Part shown: positions 35,645 through 45,927 of the stretch, piece after piece
Numbering within the stretch: position 1 is the stretch's first letter
Layout of the letters: each line of letters starts with the position of its first letter
Assembly: GCA_947493195.1 (NCBI GenBank)
Contig: CANLQG010000006.1
Coordinates: 114,402-178,401, forward strand
Direction of reading: 5' to 3'
Length of the DNA: 64,000 bases
Source: an uncultured Sphingomonadaceae bacterium
GTDB lineage: Bacteria > Pseudomonadota > Alphaproteobacteria > Sphingomonadales > Sphingomonadaceae
Notes under the pieces: generated by a model
What the model was told of the DNA's origin: nothing
The model's database searches: none
What the model saw: the letters and a program-made list of their open reading frames with translations, nothing else
Position numbers and translations under genes: made by a program

Positions 35645-37186
35645 TCACCGCTCCTTGGTGGCAGAAAATGCGAGGTCGGGGTTCTTCTCTTCCTGATAAC
35701 CCACGTCCCACGCGCTTTTCGCCATGAAGACAAGGTCACCATCGCGGTCGCGCGCCAGATTACCCTGGTTGAACTTCTCGAAATCGCGCAGCGCGGCGTC
35801 CGATCCCTTCAGCCATCGAGCCGTGGCGAATGGAGAGGCTTCAAGCCCGGCATCGACCTTGTATTCTGCGCCCAACCGCGAAACCAGCACGTCGAGCTGC
35901 AACTGGCCGACCACGCCCACGATGCTGCTGCCGCCGATCTCCGGATAGAACACCTGGATCACGCCTTCTTCGGAAAGATCGTCCAGCGCTTTCCTCAACT
36001 GCTTTGTCTTGGTCGGATCCTTCAACTGCACACGGCGCAGGATTTCCGGCGCGAAGTTGGGCAGGCCGGTGAAGCGGATCTCGTTCTTTTCCGAAAGCGT
36101 ATCGCCCACGCGCAGAGTACCGTGGTTGGGAATGCCGATGATGTCGCCCGGCTCCGCCGTATCGGCGATCTCGCGGTCCTGCGCGAAGAACAGGATCGGG
36201 GAATGGACGGCAATGGGCTTGCCAAGGCCCGACGGCGTCAGCTTCATGCCGCGTTTGAAGGTGCCCGACACCTGCCGCATGAAGGCGATCCGGTCACGGT
36301 GGTTGGGGTCCATGTTGGCCTGCACCTTGAAGATGAAGCCCGAAACCTCGTCGTGATCCGGGCCGATCTTATCCTCGCCGGCGGGCTGCGGGCGTGGCGG
36401 CGGCGCAATGCGGGCGATGGCGTCGATCAGTTCCTCGACACCGAGGTTCTTCAGGGCGGAGCCGAAGAACACTGGCGTCATGTCGCCGTTGCGATAGGCC
36501 TCCAGGTCGAGTTCGGGGTAGCCCGCCTGGGCGAGCTGGTACTCCTCCTCGAAATTCGCCGGGATCGCGGCGTCGCCTAACGGGTCGCGCTTGCCCAGGT
36601 ACTCGTTCGAACCGCCTTCCACGCGGGCGACCTCTTGCGTGCGGAAGTCCAGCAGGCCTTCGAACAGGCCGCCCATGCCGATGGGCCACATCTGCGGGCT
36701 GACATCCAGCGCCAGCATGTCGGCCACTTCGTCCATCGTTTCGAACGGGTCGCGCCCTTCGCGGTCCACCTTGTTGACGAAGGTGATGATCGGAACGGAG
36801 CGCAGGCGGCACACCTCGAACAGCTTGCGCGTCTGCGGCTCGATACCCTTGGCAGCGTCGATCACCATGATGGCGGAATCGACAGCGGTCAGGGTGCGGT
36901 AGGTGTCTTCCGAGAAATCCTCGTGTCCGGGCGTGTCGAGCAGGTTGAAGGTGATGGTCTCGCCGTCATATTCCTTCTCGAATGTCATCACGGACGAGGT
37001 GACGGAGATGCCGCGCTGCTGCTCGATCTTCATCCAGTCGGACCGGGCACGGCGCGCAGCACCGCGCGCTTTCACCAGGCCCGCCTGATGGATCGCGCCG
37101 CCTTGCAGCAGCAGCTTTTCCGTCAGCGTGGTCTTACCGGCGTCGGGGTGCGAGATGATCGCGAATGTTCGGCGGTTCGAGGTCAT
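35645..37186 (-). CDS. prfC: peptide chain release factor 3
   Basis: 513 residues. GTPase motifs: G1 SHPDAGKTTLTEKLL, switch region QQRGISVTSSVM, G3 DTPGHEDF, G4 FVNKVDREGRDP. Domain pattern of RF3 with domain 2 around GMKLTPSGLGKPI and C-terminal EIGGSSIVGVVGQLQLDVL. It recycles RF1/RF2 on the ribosome after termination. It lies directly after pheT (3 bases) on the same strand. Confidence 0.95.
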   Translation of the reverse strand: MTSNRRTFAIISHPDAGKTTLTEKLLLQGGAIHQAGLVKARGAARRARSDWMKIEQQRGISVTSSVMTFEKEYDGETITFNLLDTPGHEDFSEDTYRTLTAVDSAIMVIDAAKGIEPQTRKLFEVCRLRSVPIITFVNKVDREGRDPFETMDEVADMLALDVSPQMWPIGMGGLFEGLLDFRTQEVARVEGGSNEYLGKRDPLGDAAIPANFEEEYQLAQAGYPELDLEAYRNGDMTPVFFGSALKNLGVEELIDAIARIAPPPRPQPAGEDKIGPDHDEVSGFIFKVQANMDPNHRDRIAFMRQVSGTFKRGMKLTPSGLGKPIAVHSPILFFAQDREIADTAEPGDIIGIPNHGTLRVGDTLSEKNEIRFTGLPNFAPEILRRVQLKDPTKTKQLRKALDDLSEEGVIQVFYPEIGGSSIVGVVGQLQLDVLVSRLGAEYKVDAGLEASPFATARWLKGSDAALRDFEKFNQGNLARDRDGDLVFMAKSAWDVGYQEEKNPDLAFSATKER

Positions 37187-37189
37187 GGA

Positions 37190-39580
37190 TCAGCCGCGCA
37201 GTTCCGCGCCCTGCCTGGCAGCAGCGGCGACAACCTTGTCGCTGATCGCTTTCAGCTCCTCGTCCTTGAACGACTTCTCACCCGGTTGCAGCGTCACCTC
37301 GATCGCGATGGACTTCTTTCCTTCGGGCACGCCCTGCCCCTCGAACACGTCGAACACGCGGGCATCCACGATGTTCGCCTTGTCCGCGCCTCTCACGGCG
37401 CGCAGCAGGTCTGCGGCGGCAAGGTCCTGCGGTACGAAAAAGGCGAAGTCGCGCTCCACCGATTGCAGCGCGGGCGGCGCGAAGTCGGGCTTCTCGAACC
37501 CGGCCTTCCCCTTCCTGGCAGGAATAGCGTCGAGGTAGATCTCGACGGCCACAACGGGCCCGTCGATATCGAAGGCATCGAGCGTCACGGGATGCAGCGC
37601 GCCAAAACGAGCGAGCACGTTCTTGGGGCCGAGGCGCAGTGTGGCGGACTGGCCGGGGTGGAACTGGCCACCGGCCTCTCCCATCACCATCAACTTGTCG
37701 ACCGGCGCACCGGCTTCGGCCAGCAGCGCTTCTGCTTCGGCCTTGCCATCGAAGGCGTCGAACTTCGCAGCCTTGCCGGTGGCCCAGCCGCGCGGCGTCT
37801 TCTCGCCGGCGAGCAGGACGCAGAGCGTGGGATGTTCGTCGCTCGATCCGTCCTGTCCGCGCAGGTAGCGGCGGCCCACTTCGAACAGGCGCACACCGGC
37901 AGCTCCGCGGTCCGCATTGCGCTTCGCCGCGCTCAGCAGGCCGGGGATGAGCGAGGGGCGCATGGCCTTCATGTCCTCGCTGATGGGGTTGTCGAGCACC
38001 CACAGTGCATCGCCATCGGCAAAGTGCTGCGCCTGACGGGTCGGCAGGAAGGACCAGGTCACGGCCTCGTTCAGACCGCGCGCGGCAGCGCTGCGGCGCA
38101 GGCGACGTTCCAGCGCCTGCATCGGCGTGGCCGTGGGACGAGCAACGCCTTCGACACGCGGCAGGGCCACGCTGGCCACCTTATCGAGGCCGTGGATACG
38201 CACGACTTCCTCGACGAGATCGGCGGCACCTTCGATGTCATGACGACGCGGCGGAAAGGTAACCTGCCAATCCGGACCGACGGCGAAATCCAGCGCCTCG
38301 AGAATGCGCTTCTGCTCGCTTTCCGGCACTTCGACACCGCCAAGGCGCGCGGTCAGACCCGGATCGAAAGCGATCACCTTGGGCTCTGTCGGCGGTGTTC
38401 CGGCGCGAACGATCTCGCTCGCGTCGCCGCCGCAGAACCGCTTGATCAGGCTGGTGAGACTTTCCAGCCCCTCGTCCAGCCATGCCGGGTCCACGCCGCG
38501 CTCGAACCGGGTGCGGGCATCGGTGGCGATGCCCAGCTTGCGGCCCGTCACGCCTATGGCTTCGGGATCGAAGTAGGCGATTTCCAGCAATACGTCGGTG
38601 GTTTCGGGCTGCACGGACGAATGCTCGCCGCCCATGACCCCGGCAATATCGTGGACGCCGTTGTCGTCGGCGATCACGGTCATGCTGGAATCGAGGGTGT
38701 AGGTCTTCTCGTTCAGCGCCAGCACCTGCTCGCCATCCCTAGCGCGGCGGGCGACCACGGGGCCGGAAAGCTTGGCAAGGTCGTAGACGTGCGCCGGACG
38801 ACCAAAGGACAGCATCATGTAATTGGTGATGTCCACCAGCGCGCTGATCGGGCGCTGGCCCGCCGCCATCAGCCGCTTTTGCATCCATTCGGGGCTTTCC
38901 CCATTGGTCACGCCCTTGATGACGCGGCCATAGAAAGCGGGGCAGCCCTCGGGATCTTCCGTGCGAATTTCCACCGGGCACGGGAAGGTCGCGGCAATGT
39001 CATGCTCGCGCAGCGGCTTCAGCGTACCCATGCCTGCCGCCGCGAGGTCGCGGGCAATGCCGTAGACGCCCATGCAATCGGGACGGTTGGGAGTGATCGC
39101 CACGTCGAATACGGGCGATGCGCCGTGGTAGGTGGCGAAGTCCTCGCCCACCGGCGCATCTTCGGGCAGTTCGATGATGCCTTCGTGCGCATCGCCAAGC
39201 TCTAGCTCGCGCACCGAACACATCATGCCGTTCGACTCGACGCCGCGAATCTCCGACTTGCGCAGCTTCATGCCGTTGGCCGGCACCACGGCCCCGGCAA
39301 CGCCCAGCACGCCCTTCATACCGGCGCGGGCATTGGGCGCACCGCAGACCACGGTCAGCGGATCGCCTTCACCCGTGGATACGGTGAGCACCTGCAACTT
39401 GTCGGCATCGGGATGCGGCCTCGCGGTCAGCACCTCGGCCACGCGGAAGCCTTCCAGCTTTTCTGCAGGGTCCTCGATATCTTCCACTTCGATGCCGATG
39501 GCGTTCAGCTTGGCGGCGATTTCGGCGACGCTGGCCTCGGTCTCGAGGAAGTAGGTCAGCCATTCGAGCGAGAACTTCAT
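37190..39580 (-). CDS. pheT: phenylalanine-tRNA ligase beta subunit
   Basis: 796 residues from [10 protein letters not shown] (39580), full family length. EMAP-like tRNA-binding N-terminal domain ([21 protein letters not shown]), B3/B4 editing region ([21 protein letters not shown]), B5 domain, and the C-terminal FDX-ACB anticodon-binding domain ([25 protein letters not shown], ending [18 protein letters not shown]). Charges tRNA-Phe with PheS. Its ATG overlaps the pheS TGA (ATGA). Confidence 0.97.
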   Translation of the reverse strand: MKFSLEWLTYFLETEASVAEIAAKLNAIGIEVEDIEDPAEKLEGFRVAEVLTARPHPDADKLQVLTVSTGEGDPLTVVCGAPNARAGMKGVLGVAGAVVPANGMKLRKSEIRGVESNGMMCSVRELELGDAHEGIIELPEDAPVGEDFATYHGASPVFDVAITPNRPDCMGVYGIARDLAAAGMGTLKPLREHDIAATFPCPVEIRTEDPEGCPAFYGRVIKGVTNGESPEWMQKRLMAAGQRPISALVDITNYMMLSFGRPAHVYDLAKLSGPVVARRARDGEQVLALNEKTYTLDSSMTVIADDNGVHDIAGVMGGEHSSVQPETTDVLLEIAYFDPEAIGVTGRKLGIATDARTRFERGVDPAWLDEGLESLTSLIKRFCGGDASEIVRAGTPPTEPKVIAFDPGLTARLGGVEVPESEQKRILEALDFAVGPDWQVTFPPRRHDIEGAADLVEEVVRIHGLDKVASVALPRVEGVARPTATPMQALERRLRRSAAARGLNEAVTWSFLPTRQAQHFADGDALWVLDNPISEDMKAMRPSLIPGLLSAAKRNADRGAAGVRLFEVGRRYLRGQDGSSDEHPTLCVLLAGEKTPRGWATGKAAKFDAFDGKAEAEALLAEAGAPVDKLMVMGEAGGQFHPGQSATLRLGPKNVLARFGALHPVTLDAFDIDGPVVAVEIYLDAIPARKGKAGFEKPDFAPPALQSVERDFAFFVPQDLAAADLLRAVRGADKANIVDARVFDVFEGQGVPEGKKSIAIEVTLQPGEKSFKDEELKAISDKVVAAAARQGAELRG

Positions 39581-40677
39581 GCTTTCGCTCCTACACCGGC
39601 GGAAAGGGTCGGCTGGTCGAACGGGCTGAAGCCATAATGCGACAGCCAGCGGGTATCGCCGTCGAAGAAGGCGCGCAGGTCGTCCATGCCGTACTTCAGC
39701 ATGGCAAGGCGATCCACGCCAACGCCGAAGGCAAAGCCTTGCCACTCGTCGGGGTCGAGGCCTGCGAATTCGATCACGCGCCGATTCACCATGCCGCTGC
39801 CCAGCAGTTCCATCCAGCCGTGGCCGGGTTCGTCACCGCTGCCGCCAAGGATACGCTTGCCATTCTCGATGGCGAAGCCGACGTCGACTTCAACGCTAGG
39901 CTCGGTGAAAGGGAAGTAGCTGGGGCGCAGGCGCAGGACGATGTCCTCGGTTTCGAAGAAAGCCTTGAGAAACGTCTCCAGCGTCCACTTGAGGTGGCCG
40001 AGATGGATACCCTTGTCGATCACCAGGCCTTCGATCTGGTGGAACATCGGCGTGTGCGTGGCGTCGCTGTCGGAACGGTAGACGCGGCCTGGCGCAATGA
40101 TGCGCAGCGGAGCGCCTTCTGCCATCATCGTGCGCACCTGCACCGGGCTGGTGTGCGTGCGCAGCAGCATCTTGCCGCCCTTGGGCGCGGTATCGGGGAA
40201 ATAGAAGGTGTCGTGCATCGCGCGGGCCGGGTGGCTTTCCGGCATGTTGAGCGCGGTGAAGTTGTACCAATCATCCTCGATCTCCGGACCCGTGGCGACA
40301 GCGAAGCCGAGGTCGGCGAAAATCTCCGCCAGTTCGTCCATCACCTGGCTGACCGGGTGTACGCTGCCTTTGGGCGCGGCGGGCGCAGGCAGCGTCAGGT
40401 CGAGCGTTTCTGTGGCAAGGCGCGCTTCCAGTTCGGCGGCCTCCAGCTCGTCCTTGCGCGCGGTCAGCGCGTCGGCAACCGTCTGACGCAGCGACTGGAT
40501 GGCGGGCGCTTTCTCCTGCCGTTCATCCGGGCTCATCTTGCCAAGCGTTTTCAGCAGGCCGGAAATACTGCCCTGCTTGCCAAGATATTCGACGCGCATC
40601 GCCTCGAGCGCGTTCAGATCTGCGGCCCCGGCAATGCGGGCACTTGCCTCGTGGGCCATTTGTTCGTGTTCGGACAT
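39577..40677 (-). CDS. pheS: phenylalanine-tRNA ligase alpha subunit
   Basis: 366 residues. N-terminal coiled coil (residues 1-90: [22 protein letters not shown]), then class-II catalytic core: motif 1 [10 protein letters not shown], motif 2 region [25 protein letters not shown], motif 3 [34 protein letters not shown]. First gene of pheS-pheT-prfC. In many bacteria rpmI-rplT stands next to it; here they are 2.3 kb away. Confidence 0.97.
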   Translation of the reverse strand: MSEHEQMAHEASARIAGAADLNALEAMRVEYLGKQGSISGLLKTLGKMSPDERQEKAPAIQSLRQTVADALTARKDELEAAELEARLATETLDLTLPAPAAPKGSVHPVSQVMDELAEIFADLGFAVATGPEIEDDWYNFTALNMPESHPARAMHDTFYFPDTAPKGGKMLLRTHTSPVQVRTMMAEGAPLRIIAPGRVYRSDSDATHTPMFHQIEGLVIDKGIHLGHLKWTLETFLKAFFETEDIVLRLRPSYFPFTEPSVEVDVGFAIENGKRILGGSGDEPGHGWMELLGSGMVNRRVIEFAGLDPDEWQGFAFGVGVDRLAMLKYGMDDLRAFFDGDTRWLSHYGFSPFDQPTLSAGVGAKA

Positions 40678-40767
40678 TGGTACTTCGATATGTTTTTGCG
40701 GACAGGCCGCGCCTGTTAGCCGCCATGCCGCCCGTGCCCAAGTCCTAAATGACAGCGGTGGGTCGCC

Positions 40768-41694
40768 TCAGCTCTGGTGCGCACCCTGCTCGTCAAGGCG
40801 ATGGGCGATGATTGCGTTGGGCAAGGGGTGAGGCAATTTTGCGTATTCGCTGGGAGTCATTCCCATGAAGGCGCGAAAATCGCGCACGAAATGGGCCTGG
40901 TCGACATAGTGATCGTCCAGCGAAGCGCTCCATGTACGATCCGGATCGAGGGAAAACTTGCCCAGGCTGCGCAAAAACCGCTGGCGCCGCAACAGGAGCT
41001 TCGGCGAAAAACCGAAATAGCGCGAGGCCAGGCGCTCGATGGTACGGCGACTGACTCCCACCTTCTGCGCCAGCGTCTTTACGTCACCGATCTCCGGATC
41101 GCGCAGGGCCATGTAGAGGGCTGTCACCATTTCCTCGTGCGGGTTGGGGGCAGGCTGCGCATCGATCAGGTGCTGCTCTATCGACCGCGCGGTGGCTTCG
41201 GGATCGCCCACATCCCCCTCGACCAATTGCTGGATTGGGGCAAACCGCGACAGCGCGGGCACGGTCGCTCCATCGTGCAACTGGTTGGCAAAGGCACTGG
41301 CCGGGCCTTCGACATAACGCGCCCAGCCTGCCGGTTTCACACCGATGCTCCACGACCGCGAGTTGCCAAGGCGAAGACACACCGCCCGGCTCGTCGGTCC
41401 GTGTGCAGAACATCGGGCCAGTAGTTGCATGGGGTCACCCCACAGCGCCGCCCGGTGCTGCTGTCCGCTGGCAAGGAAATTGATGCTTGCCCAATCGGGG
41501 TAATGGCAGTCCGCCACCTGGTCCTTTTCGGGGACGTTGACCATAAAGAAGTATAGCGACCCAAAATAGTCGTGCAGGCGCGCGGCAAGGCTGAAGACCC
41601 GCACCTCTATTCCTTCACCCTGTTTCGTTGCTGCCGAGATTTGTCTTCCCCACAAAAAGTCCCCGCGCTCCGAAAACAGCGCGCTGCTTAGCAC
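40768..41694 (-). CDS. AraC-family transcription regulator
   Basis: 308 residues, GTG start at 41694. C-terminal AraC DNA-binding domain with two helix-turn-helix units: DVKTLAQKVGVSRRTIERLASRYFGFSPKLLLRRQRFLRSL and HYVDQAHFVRDFRAFMGMTPSEYAK. The N-terminal ~200 residues are a sensor of unknown ligand (GEGIEVRVFSLAARLHDYFGSLYFF) of the AraC-binding-like type (DUF6597-like). Divergent from the CsgG/SH3 protein, a natural target. Confidence 0.82.
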   Translation of the reverse strand: MLSSALFSERGDFLWGRQISAATKQGEGIEVRVFSLAARLHDYFGSLYFFMVNVPEKDQVADCHYPDWASINFLASGQQHRAALWGDPMQLLARCSAHGPTSRAVCLRLGNSRSWSIGVKPAGWARYVEGPASAFANQLHDGATVPALSRFAPIQQLVEGDVGDPEATARSIEQHLIDAQPAPNPHEEMVTALYMALRDPEIGDVKTLAQKVGVSRRTIERLASRYFGFSPKLLLRRQRFLRSLGKFSLDPDRTWSASLDDHYVDQAHFVRDFRAFMGMTPSEYAKLPHPLPNAIIAHRLDEQGAHQS

Positions 41695-41862
41695 TTGCGT
41701 CGCATCGCAAGCAAGTTGCCGCCATCCCTACGAATTGGTGGGAAACAAAGCCGACTCGATTAATCATCGCCTCGACGAAGGCGAGCGATTTTTCGACGTG
41801 ATCGGCAATCGTACCTGACGAGCCTGTGCGCCCTGCCCGACAAATGGTGCCGGTACGATGAA

Positions 41863-41894
41863 AAGCGCCGTTATCTAAATGACAAGCGCTGTTA
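41863..41894. promoter_or_regulatory. direct repeat, possible AraC-type operator
   Basis: AAGCGCCGTTA at 41863-41873 and AAGCGCTGTTA at 41884-41894, ten of eleven identical and 21 bases apart start to start (two helical turns), in the gap between the AraC regulator and the divergent CsgG/SH3 gene. Such spacing is usual for AraC-family sites. The rest of the 293-base gap holds a GCACC/GGTGC inverted repeat near 41904-41924 and no supportable gene. Confidence 0.4.
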
Positions 41895-41987
41895 GGTTTC
41901 ACCGCACCACTTGTTCATCGGTGCGATTGCGATTGTCCTCCCTTTACGCGGCGTTTCGACCGCGAACAGTCTAGCAGGGGATACGCA

Positions 41988-42869
41988 ATGTCTAATTTGA
42001 GAAATGCCGCCTTGTGCGCAGGCCTGGCCGTCATCGCGCTGGCACCCGCGCCCGCTCTGGCGAACGATGAAGAGGTACAGCTTGTTCGGTGCGAGGAGAG
42101 CCTGGGCACCGTCGCCCTGGTCGACAGTCCGAACGCGGGATGGAGCCAGTGGGATCTCGGCAGTCCGCGAATGCTGGTGTCGCGGCTCGCTGCCGAATCG
42201 GGTTGCTTCACCCCGCACAGCGGTGCCGACGGCACACCGGCCCAGTTCCTTCTCACCGCGATTGCCGGCACGCAGGAGGAAGTCGATCAGGGAATCAACG
42301 TGGCGACGGGCGTTGCCCGGGAGGCGCTGGTACGATCCGGCGCTGCGGGAGCCGTTCTTTCGCGCGTACCTTTCGGCGGGGCGGCTCTGGGCATGCTGGG
42401 CGGCCTTGGCGGCAGGCGGACGACTGTTGCCGCAGCTCTGACCGTGGTCAGCCCGGCCACCGGCCAGCCGCTGGCTGCGGGCAGCGGTTCGGTGCGCAGT
42501 TCCAGCCTCAGCTTTCGCGGTTCCGGCGGTGCCTACAACCGCGCGCTGGCCGACAGCGTTGGCTATTCCGATAGCGGCAACGGGCGCAAACTGACCGAGG
42601 CTTTCATCATCGCCTTCAACCAACTGGTGGACCAGCGCGCTGCGCTGGCGGCCGCTCCCGCAGCGCCCGCACCTGCCGCGGCCGAACCGGCGGCGACCGT
42701 GGCGACGGACACCATCATGCGCGACAGCCCCAGTGCCGAGGGCGTGGAAATCCGCTCCCTTCGCGAAGGGACGCAGCTGACGCCTTCGGGACGCCGCGAG
42801 GGGCTGTGGATCGAGGTATCCGACAATTTCGGCACCAGTGGCTGGGTATCGGTCGAAGACCTGCTTTAA
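41988..42869 (+). CDS. periplasmic CsgG-like protein with C-terminal SH3 domain
   Basis: 293 residues. Sec signal (LCAGLAVIALAPAPALAND). Residues ~60-220 recall CsgG/HfaB-type secretion or regulation proteins (LVSRLAAESGCFTPH, RTTVAAALTVVSPATGQPLAAGSGS, LTEAFIIAFNQLVDQ) but without a lipobox. An Ala/Pro linker (residues ~222-240) leads to a bacterial SH3-type domain (DSPSAEGVEIRSLREGTQLTPSGRREGLWIEVSDNFGTSGWVSVEDLL). Possibly envelope-associated; real function unknown. CsgG resemblance is by eye and uncertain. Confidence 0.6.
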   Translation: MSNLRNAALCAGLAVIALAPAPALANDEEVQLVRCEESLGTVALVDSPNAGWSQWDLGSPRMLVSRLAAESGCFTPHSGADGTPAQFLLTAIAGTQEEVDQGINVATGVAREALVRSGAAGAVLSRVPFGGAALGMLGGLGGRRTTVAAALTVVSPATGQPLAAGSGSVRSSSLSFRGSGGAYNRALADSVGYSDSGNGRKLTEAFIIAFNQLVDQRAALAAAPAAPAPAAAEPAATVATDTIMRDSPSAEGVEIRSLREGTQLTPSGRREGLWIEVSDNFGTSGWVSVEDLL

Positions 42870-43003
42870 GCCTGACCTTCTGCGCAGCGGGCGGGTTCCT
42901 GCTCAAGCGATCCCGGCAGGAGCACGCCTGCCTGCAAAAGCGAAGGGCGCGGATGGCATTTGCCAACCGCGCCCTTTTGCTGTTCGAAAGCTGTTGTCTG
43001 CGA

Positions 43004-43363
43004 TCAGGCGGGCAGGGCTTCCTTGGCCTGCTTGATGATCAGGCCGAAAGCTTCGGCTTCGTTCATCGCCAGGTCGGCCATCACCTTGCGGTCCAGCTCG
43101 ATACCGGCAAGCTTCACGCCGTGCATGAACTGCGAGTAGGTCAGGCCTTCGGGACGCACGGCGGCGTTGATGCGCTGGATCCACAGGGCGCGGAAATTGC
43201 GCTTCTTAACCTTACGGTCGCGATAGGCGTACTGGCCGGCCTTTTCGACGGCCTGGCGGGCGACGCGGATCGTATTCTTGCGACGGCCGCGGTAACCCTT
43301 GGCCTGTTCCAGAATACGCTTGTGCTTCTGGCGGGTGGTCACACCACGTTTAATGCGAGGCAT
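43004..43363 (-). CDS. rplT: 50S ribosomal protein L20
   Basis: 119 residues: [37 protein letters not shown] is the canonical L20 start, with [25 protein letters not shown]. Primary rRNA-binding assembly protein. Downstream of rpmI by 23 bases. No infC is found near it in this window, and pheST is separated by the AraC and CsgG-like genes. Confidence 0.97.
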   Translation of the reverse strand: MPRIKRGVTTRQKHKRILEQAKGYRGRRKNTIRVARQAVEKAGQYAYRDRKVKKRNFRALWIQRINAAVRPEGLTYSQFMHGVKLAGIELDRKVMADLAMNEAEAFGLIIKQAKEALPA

Positions 43364-43386
43364 ATCTTTTCTCCTTTAAACCCGGC

Positions 43387-43590
43387 TCAATCGAGACCGT
43401 AGGGCGCCCATTTCTTCACAGCACTCCAGTCTGCCTTGGACAGAACCTTGGTGCCGCGCTGCTGGCGGATATACTTGGCATTGTGGCTGATCAGGCGGTG
43501 GCGCTTTCCAGCGACACCATGCTTGACCTTGCCGGTGGCGGTGAGCTTGAAGCGCTTCTTCACGCCGCTCTTGGTCTTCAGCTTGGGCAT
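43387..43590 (-). CDS. rpmI: 50S ribosomal protein L35
   Basis: 67 residues from [25 protein letters not shown] with [17 protein letters not shown], canonical L35. The start at 43590 is the family start; AAGGAGATG lies just upstream on the minus strand. Precedes rplT in the same unit. Confidence 0.97.
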   Translation of the reverse strand: MPKLKTKSGVKKRFKLTATGKVKHGVAGKRHRLISHNAKYIRQQRGTKVLSKADWSAVKKWAPYGLD

Positions 43591-43835
43591 TTTCATCTCC
43601 TTTGCAGAGACACGTCCAACCAGCCCTGGCAGCCCTTCGTAGCCAGACCGGAAGATAATCACGTGTCAGTGAAGGGCGCGCATCTAGCGATTCTGCGGCG
43701 AAATGCAAGTTAGTTGATGAAACACATGCAGACGGCGGGGGTGATTGCCTGCGAAAGAAGCCGGCGGTGGGAAAGAGCAACTGGCGACCCTGCGCCCGGC
43801 ACTGCCTGTAGGAAAGCCTGGAGCGAGGCGATCGG
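43591..43835. other. intergenic region upstream of rpmI
   Basis: Holds the leader/promoter of rpmI-rplT on the minus strand. No supportable gene was found on either strand; a leftward frame across it is low-confidence shadow. No obvious ribosomal leader structure was recognised by eye. Confidence 0.4.
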
Positions 43836-43901
43836 CTAGCGTCCGGTTTTCTCCACCTGCGCCAGCGTCCGGATCAGCACGCCGTACACGAACAGGCGCA
43901 T
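43836..43901 (-). pseudogene. 21-residue remnant resembling a gamma-glutamylcyclotransferase N-terminus
   Basis: TGATG overlap with the hisN stop; reads MRLFVYGVLIRTLAQVEKTG then stops at TAG (43838-43836). The opening MRLFVYG is typical of gamma-glutamylcyclotransferase-fold proteins (MRLFVYGTL). No continuation in any frame was found, so it is either a truncated remnant or a chance mini-ORF coupled to hisN. Confidence 0.3.
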
Positions 43902-44680
43902 CAGTTGCCGCCCATCGCCTCCAGCACGTCTTCCAGCCGCGCGGGATCGCCCAGCGCCAGCACGCTGCCGTCGGACCCGGCGTGCAAGGGCTCACCCTGC
44001 CAGTCGCACATCATGCCGCCTGCGCCTTCGACGATGGGCACCAGCGCGGCATAGTCGTGCAGCTTCAGCCCCGCCTCGCACACGATGTCGAGGTGGCCCG
44101 ACGCGAGGCAGGCGTAGTTGTAGCAGTCGCCGCCCATCACCATCCGCTTGTGATCGGTCTTGGCCGCCAGCATCATGAACACGTCGCCCTCGGTCTGGCT
44201 GAAATAGTGCGGCCCGGTGGTGGCGAGGCTGGCGGACGAAAGCTCACGGCAGCGCCGGGTTTCGACCCGCTTGCCATTGAAGGTTGTGCCCTGCCCGGCA
44301 ACGCCGAGCCATCGCTCCGAAGCGATCGGCTGGTCGAGCATTCCCAGCACCGGAAAGCCATTTACCAGCAGCGCGATCAGCGTGCCGAAGATCGGGCGCC
44401 CGGCAAGGAAGGCGGTGGTGCCGTCAATGGGGTCTAGCACCCACTGGCGGCCCGAAACGCCGTCCTTCACGCCGAATTCCTCGCCGTGGATGCCGTCGCC
44501 GGAAAACTCCGCCTCGATCAGCTTGCGCATTGCCTCCTCGGCATTGTGGTCCGCGATTGTCACGGGCGTGGCATCGCCCTTCGCCTCGCTGTCCACGCCT
44601 GAACGGAACAGCGGAATGATTTCGCTGCGCGCCGCATCGGCCAGGCGGTGGGCAAGGGCAATTTCGGCGTCGAGGTTCAC
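43901..44680 (-). CDS. hisN: histidinol-phosphatase, inositol monophosphatase family
   Basis: 259 residues from a GTG at 44680 (V/MNLDAEIALAHRLADAARSEI matches family starts); an ATG at 44719 would overlap prs by 38 bases. Metal motifs: GDATPVTIADHNAEEAMRKLI, GEEFGV, and WVLDPIDGTTAFLAGRPIF; AALVPIVEGAGGMMCDWQG near the C-terminus. This subfamily dephosphorylates histidinol-phosphate in histidine synthesis; other IMP-family substrates are possible. One base after prs. Confidence 0.85.
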   Translation of the reverse strand: MNLDAEIALAHRLADAARSEIIPLFRSGVDSEAKGDATPVTIADHNAEEAMRKLIEAEFSGDGIHGEEFGVKDGVSGRQWVLDPIDGTTAFLAGRPIFGTLIALLVNGFPVLGMLDQPIASERWLGVAGQGTTFNGKRVETRRCRELSSASLATTGPHYFSQTEGDVFMMLAAKTDHKRMVMGGDCYNYACLASGHLDIVCEAGLKLHDYAALVPIVEGAGGMMCDWQGEPLHAGSDGSVLALGDPARLEDVLEAMGGN

Positions 44681-44681
44681 G

Positions 44682-45617
44682 TCAGTCGAACAGGCTGGAG
44701 ACAGAGCTTTCGTCGGCAATCCGGCGGATCGCCTCGCCCAGCAGGGGCGCTATCGGCAGGATGCGGATGCGATCCGAATCCTTGGCAGCATCGGTCGGCT
44801 GGATGGAATCGGAAATCACCAGTTCCTTCAGCGCGGACTTGTTCACCCGCGCCACCGCGCCGCCCGACAGCACGCCGTGGGTGATGTAGGCGGTCACGCT
44901 TTTCGCGCCCTGGTCCAGCAGCGCCTGCGCCGCGTTGCACAGGGTGCCGCCCGAATCGACGATATCGTCGATCAGGATGCAGGCACGGCCCTGCACGTCG
45001 CCGATGATGTTCATCACCTCGCTCTCGCCCGGACGGTCACGCCGCTTGTCGACGATGGCCAGCGGCGCGTTGTCGAGCCGCTTTGCCAGCGCACGGGCGC
45101 GCACCACGCCGCCCACGTCGGGGGAGACGACCATCAGTTCCCCGTCGCCATAGCGCGCCTGGATGTCGGCAGCCATCGTCGGCGCGGCATAGAGGTTGTC
45201 GGTCGGGATATCGAAAAAGCCCTGGATCTGCCCTGCGTGCAGGTCCACCGCCAGCACGCGGTCCGCGCCTGCCTCGGTAATCAGGTTGGCCACCAGCTTG
45301 GCCGAGATCGGCGTGCGCGGGCCAGGCTTGCGGTCCTGCCGGGCGTAGCCGAAATAGGGCACCACGGCGGTGATGCGCTTGGCCGAGGCGCGGCGCAGCG
45401 CGTCGATCCCGATCAGCAATTCCATCAGGTTGTCGTTCGCCGGGAAACTGGTGGACTGGACGATGAACACGTCCTCCCCGCGCACGTTCTCGTGAATCTC
45501 GATGAACACTTCCTCGTCGGCAAAGCGGCGAACGCTGGCGTCGGTAAGGGGGACTTCGAGATAGCCGGCAATGGCACGGGCGAGCGGCAGGTTGGAATTG
45601 CCGGACATGATTTTCAT
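44682..45617 (-). CDS. prs: ribose-phosphate pyrophosphokinase
   Basis: 311 residues. [24 protein letters not shown], then [54 protein letters not shown], and the PRPP-loop [21 protein letters not shown]. Makes PRPP for nucleotides, His and Trp. Upstream of hisN, suggesting joint transcription. Confidence 0.96.
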   Translation of the reverse strand: MKIMSGNSNLPLARAIAGYLEVPLTDASVRRFADEEVFIEIHENVRGEDVFIVQSTSFPANDNLMELLIGIDALRRASAKRITAVVPYFGYARQDRKPGPRTPISAKLVANLITEAGADRVLAVDLHAGQIQGFFDIPTDNLYAAPTMAADIQARYGDGELMVVSPDVGGVVRARALAKRLDNAPLAIVDKRRDRPGESEVMNIIGDVQGRACILIDDIVDSGGTLCNAAQALLDQGAKSVTAYITHGVLSGGAVARVNKSALKELVISDSIQPTDAAKDSDRIRILPIAPLLGEAIRRIADESSVSSLFD

Positions 45618-45715
45618 GGATGCGAATCCCTCAGGCGATACGGACGGGTCCGCCCTAGCCGAGCGTCATGGAATTGCAACGTGGAGGGTGGCGGTTGTTG
45701 TCAGTGTTTGTTTTA

Positions 45716-45805
45716 CGAACCCGCCTCCGCGGGTTCGTCCTCGCTAGATGCGCAGCAAGCTGCGCCCGCTGCGGGCGGGCGTTTGCCCTTGCGGTTGGCT
45801 GGACG
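45716..45805 (+). repeat. modular hairpin repeat, family 2 copy E
   Basis: CGAACCCGC-CTCC-GCGGGTTCG (45716-45737), linker TCCTCGCTAGA (45738-45748, identical to copy D), GCGCAGC-AA-GCTGCGC (45750-45765), CCGCTGCGGGCG, GGGC-GTTT-GCCC, then CTTGCGG. It lies in the 310-base gap between prs and the repeat-flanked lipoprotein gene. Confidence 0.8.
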
Positions 45806-45855
45806 CCAACCGGGTTTGCACTATTGATCGGCACTAGGGGAAACCGGACATTGCT

Positions 45856-45888
45856 GAATGACTGGAATGGGGTGGAAAGCTGTCATTC
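45856..45888. repeat. hairpin repeat, family 3 copy F
   Basis: Stem GAATGAC (45856-45862) / GTCATTC (45882-45888) around AATGGGGTGGAAAGC (45866-45880). The inner sequence matches copy G (AATGGGGTCGTTAGC) at 12 of 15 positions, while the stems are unrelated. Sits 40 bases past the stop side of the lipoprotein gene. Confidence 0.55.
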
Positions 45889-45927
45889 GTCTTTAGGGCG
45901 TTATCGCACGCCATCCGTCGTGCTCGC

